From: Bacteroidales bacterium
GTDB taxonomy: Bacteria; Bacteroidota; Bacteroidia; Bacteroidales; JAADJA01
NCBI GenBank assembly: GCA_016933115.1
Contig: JAFGBL010000243.1
Span: 1-33,800, forward strand
Direction of reading: 5' to 3'
Length of the DNA: 33,800 nucleotides
Below, in pieces: positions 33,091 through 33,800 of this stretch (position 1 is the stretch's first letter; each line of letters begins with the position of its first letter). Both the position numbers and the translations under genes were made by a program. Under the pieces are notes generated by a model, which made no database searches, had not been told where the DNA came from, and saw only the letters and a list, made by a program, of their open reading frames with translations.

Positions 33091-33534
33091 TTATTTATGT
33101 TGCTGATAACTTTTGCTTATTAAAATAATTCCAACAACAATCAGTATTACAGGCCATATATCATCAAAATCGATTCGGGGTACAAAGCGATCGATGAGGA
33201 AAATAGCACCCAGGGTAATAAGTATTAAACCTCCCCAAAGATTACCGGAGTTGTGTTGCTGTTTTTTTTCTTGTTCCATTTTATCATTGTTAATATTTGC
33301 TTCATTTTGCTTTGTTGCCTTATCATTCGTATAGCCAACCATTGGAATTTTTTCTTCAGGTAATGCAATCCATAAAATAATATATACCAATAAACCACTT
33401 CCTCCAATCAAAATTGCTACCAGAAACAGGACCCTGAAAACGAGAGGATCGGTATTGAGGTATTCCCCAAGGCCACCACAAACCCCTGCAATTAAGGAGT
33501 TTTTTCTGCTTCTGTATAATACTTTCTGTTCCAT
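33091..33534 (-). CDS. PspC domain-containing membrane protein
   Basis: A 147-residue protein with a PspC domain at residues 1-62 (YRSRKNSLIAGVCGGLGEYL...DPLVFRVLF, then a helix), a polar Gln/Asn/Lys-rich linker, and a C-terminal pair of helices (LWGGLILITLGAIFLIDRF, then IWPVILIVVGIILI) like the N-terminus of LiaF. PspC in enterobacteria takes part in the phage-shock response to membrane damage; in Bacteroidota these proteins are common and little studied. It precedes the LiaF-like gene, with which it shares the LiaF-type helices. A TAAATTTG -7 box lies just upstream of ATG 33534. Confidence 0.85.
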   Translation of the reverse strand: MEQKVLYRSRKNSLIAGVCGGLGEYLNTDPLVFRVLFLVAILIGGSGLLVYIILWIALPEEKIPMVGYTNDKATKQNEANINNDKMEQEKKQQHNSGNLWGGLILITLGAIFLIDRFVPRIDFDDIWPVILIVVGIILISKSYQQHK

Positions 33535-33547
33535 AGGTCAAAGGTTA

Positions 33548-33555
33548 CAAATTTA
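33548..33555 (-). promoter_or_regulatory. -7 box TAAATTTG for the PspC-LiaF pair
   Basis: TAAATTTG matches TAnnTTTG and lies 13 bases upstream of the ATG at 33534 on the minus strand, leaving a very short leader. The -33 element is not evident. Confidence 0.45.
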
Positions 33556-33787
33556 TAAATAATACGATGTATAATTATGATTTATAACTTAAATGACGCA
33601 AAAAACAAGTAACCGTTACATCCCAACTGTTAACTTTTAAACATTTTATTTTTTGGGGAGTTATTTATAAGGGGCTCTAAATTGTGAAAAATATTGAGGG
33701 TTATAAAAATATAAAGTTTTGTTTTGTATTTTTACCCTCCAAAATATTTAAACATCTACATTTTTGAGATAGTAACAAGAATTGATT

Positions 33788-33800
33788 ATGCAAGGAGAAA
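33788..33800 (+). CDS. Possible 5' end of a plus-strand gene, cut by the window
   Basis: An ATG at 33788 opens a frame reading MQGE to the window edge. The 33556-33787 stretch upstream is AT-rich, without other coding sequence. Too little is visible to name the gene, and the start is only a possibility. Confidence 0.25.

Noticed and set aside
33609-33619. GTAACCGTTAC inverted repeat upstream of the PspC gene
   Set aside because: Only 5-base arms; too short to support an operator without other copies.
1-33800. Defence system, prophage, IS element, CRISPR array, tRNA or rRNA
   Set aside because: No repeats with spacers, transposase, integrase, nuclease-helicase sets or RNA-gene folds were seen; the genes are housekeeping and envelope functions.

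Overview
This window reads as ordinary chromosome from a member of the Bacteroidota, probably an environmental Bacteroidales- or Marinilabiliales-like lineage. The evidence is: a secreted C25 peptidase ending in a type IX secretion (T9SS) sorting domain, a PorW/SprE-type T9SS lipoprotein, a Bacteroidota-type IPExxxVDY protein next to rnc, a TonB-dependent receptor with a carboxypeptidase-like N-terminal domain, and repeated TAnnTTTG promoter boxes, which are the -7 element of the Bacteroidota primary sigma factor. Genes are dense and AT-rich. I see no tRNA, rRNA, IS element, prophage, integrase or CRISPR array, and no gap over 300 bases without a gene.

Layout. 1-3841 (minus) is a large gingipain-like T9SS cargo protease, cut by the left edge. 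3973-6385 (minus) is an operon of rbfA, a membrane-associated methyltransferase and a LolC/LolE-type permease. 6550-9742 (plus) is a five-gene operon: LOG nucleotide hydrolase, ABM monooxygenase-like protein, iron-type alcohol dehydrogenase with an altered metal site, small P-loop (nucleotide) kinase, and dCMP deaminase. 9752-12536 (minus) holds two transporters, TauE/SafE and an NhaC-type antiporter with an added secreted domain. 12669-16122 (minus) is an operon of an M23 peptidase, dxr and rseP. 16312-19987 (plus) is the porW/sprE-like gene, a bactofilin, atpZ and a four-helix membrane protein. 19999-22823 (minus) is acpP-fabF-rnc-IPExxxVDY. 23056-26495 holds purN, a nitroreductase, a tiny membrane protein, an O-methyltransferase and a DSD1-type PLP enzyme. 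26566-31977 holds a TPR lipoprotein, an orphan histidine kinase, a UPF0316 protein and a TonB-dependent receptor. 32164-33534 (minus) is a PspC/LiaF-like envelope-stress pair. A possible new gene starts at 33788.

How the parts relate. The C25 protease is a predicted client of the type IX machinery to which the PorW/SprE-like lipoprotein belongs. M23 peptidase, rseP, the LolC/E-like permease, bactofilin and PspC/LiaF all concern the envelope. The P-loop kinase and dCMP deaminase look like a deoxynucleotide pair. The acpP-fabF block makes fatty acids and dxr makes isoprenoid precursors.

I found no convincing undescribed system. The points most worth a second look are: six genes whose only plausible start is TTG; atpZ and its partner cut off from the rest of the ATP synthase genes; the secreted domain on the NhaC antiporter; the His-to-Gln change in the alcohol dehydrogenase metal site; the duplicated sensor region of the histidine kinase; a possibly leaderless rbfA; and a perfect palindrome at the predicted start of UPF0316 transcription.
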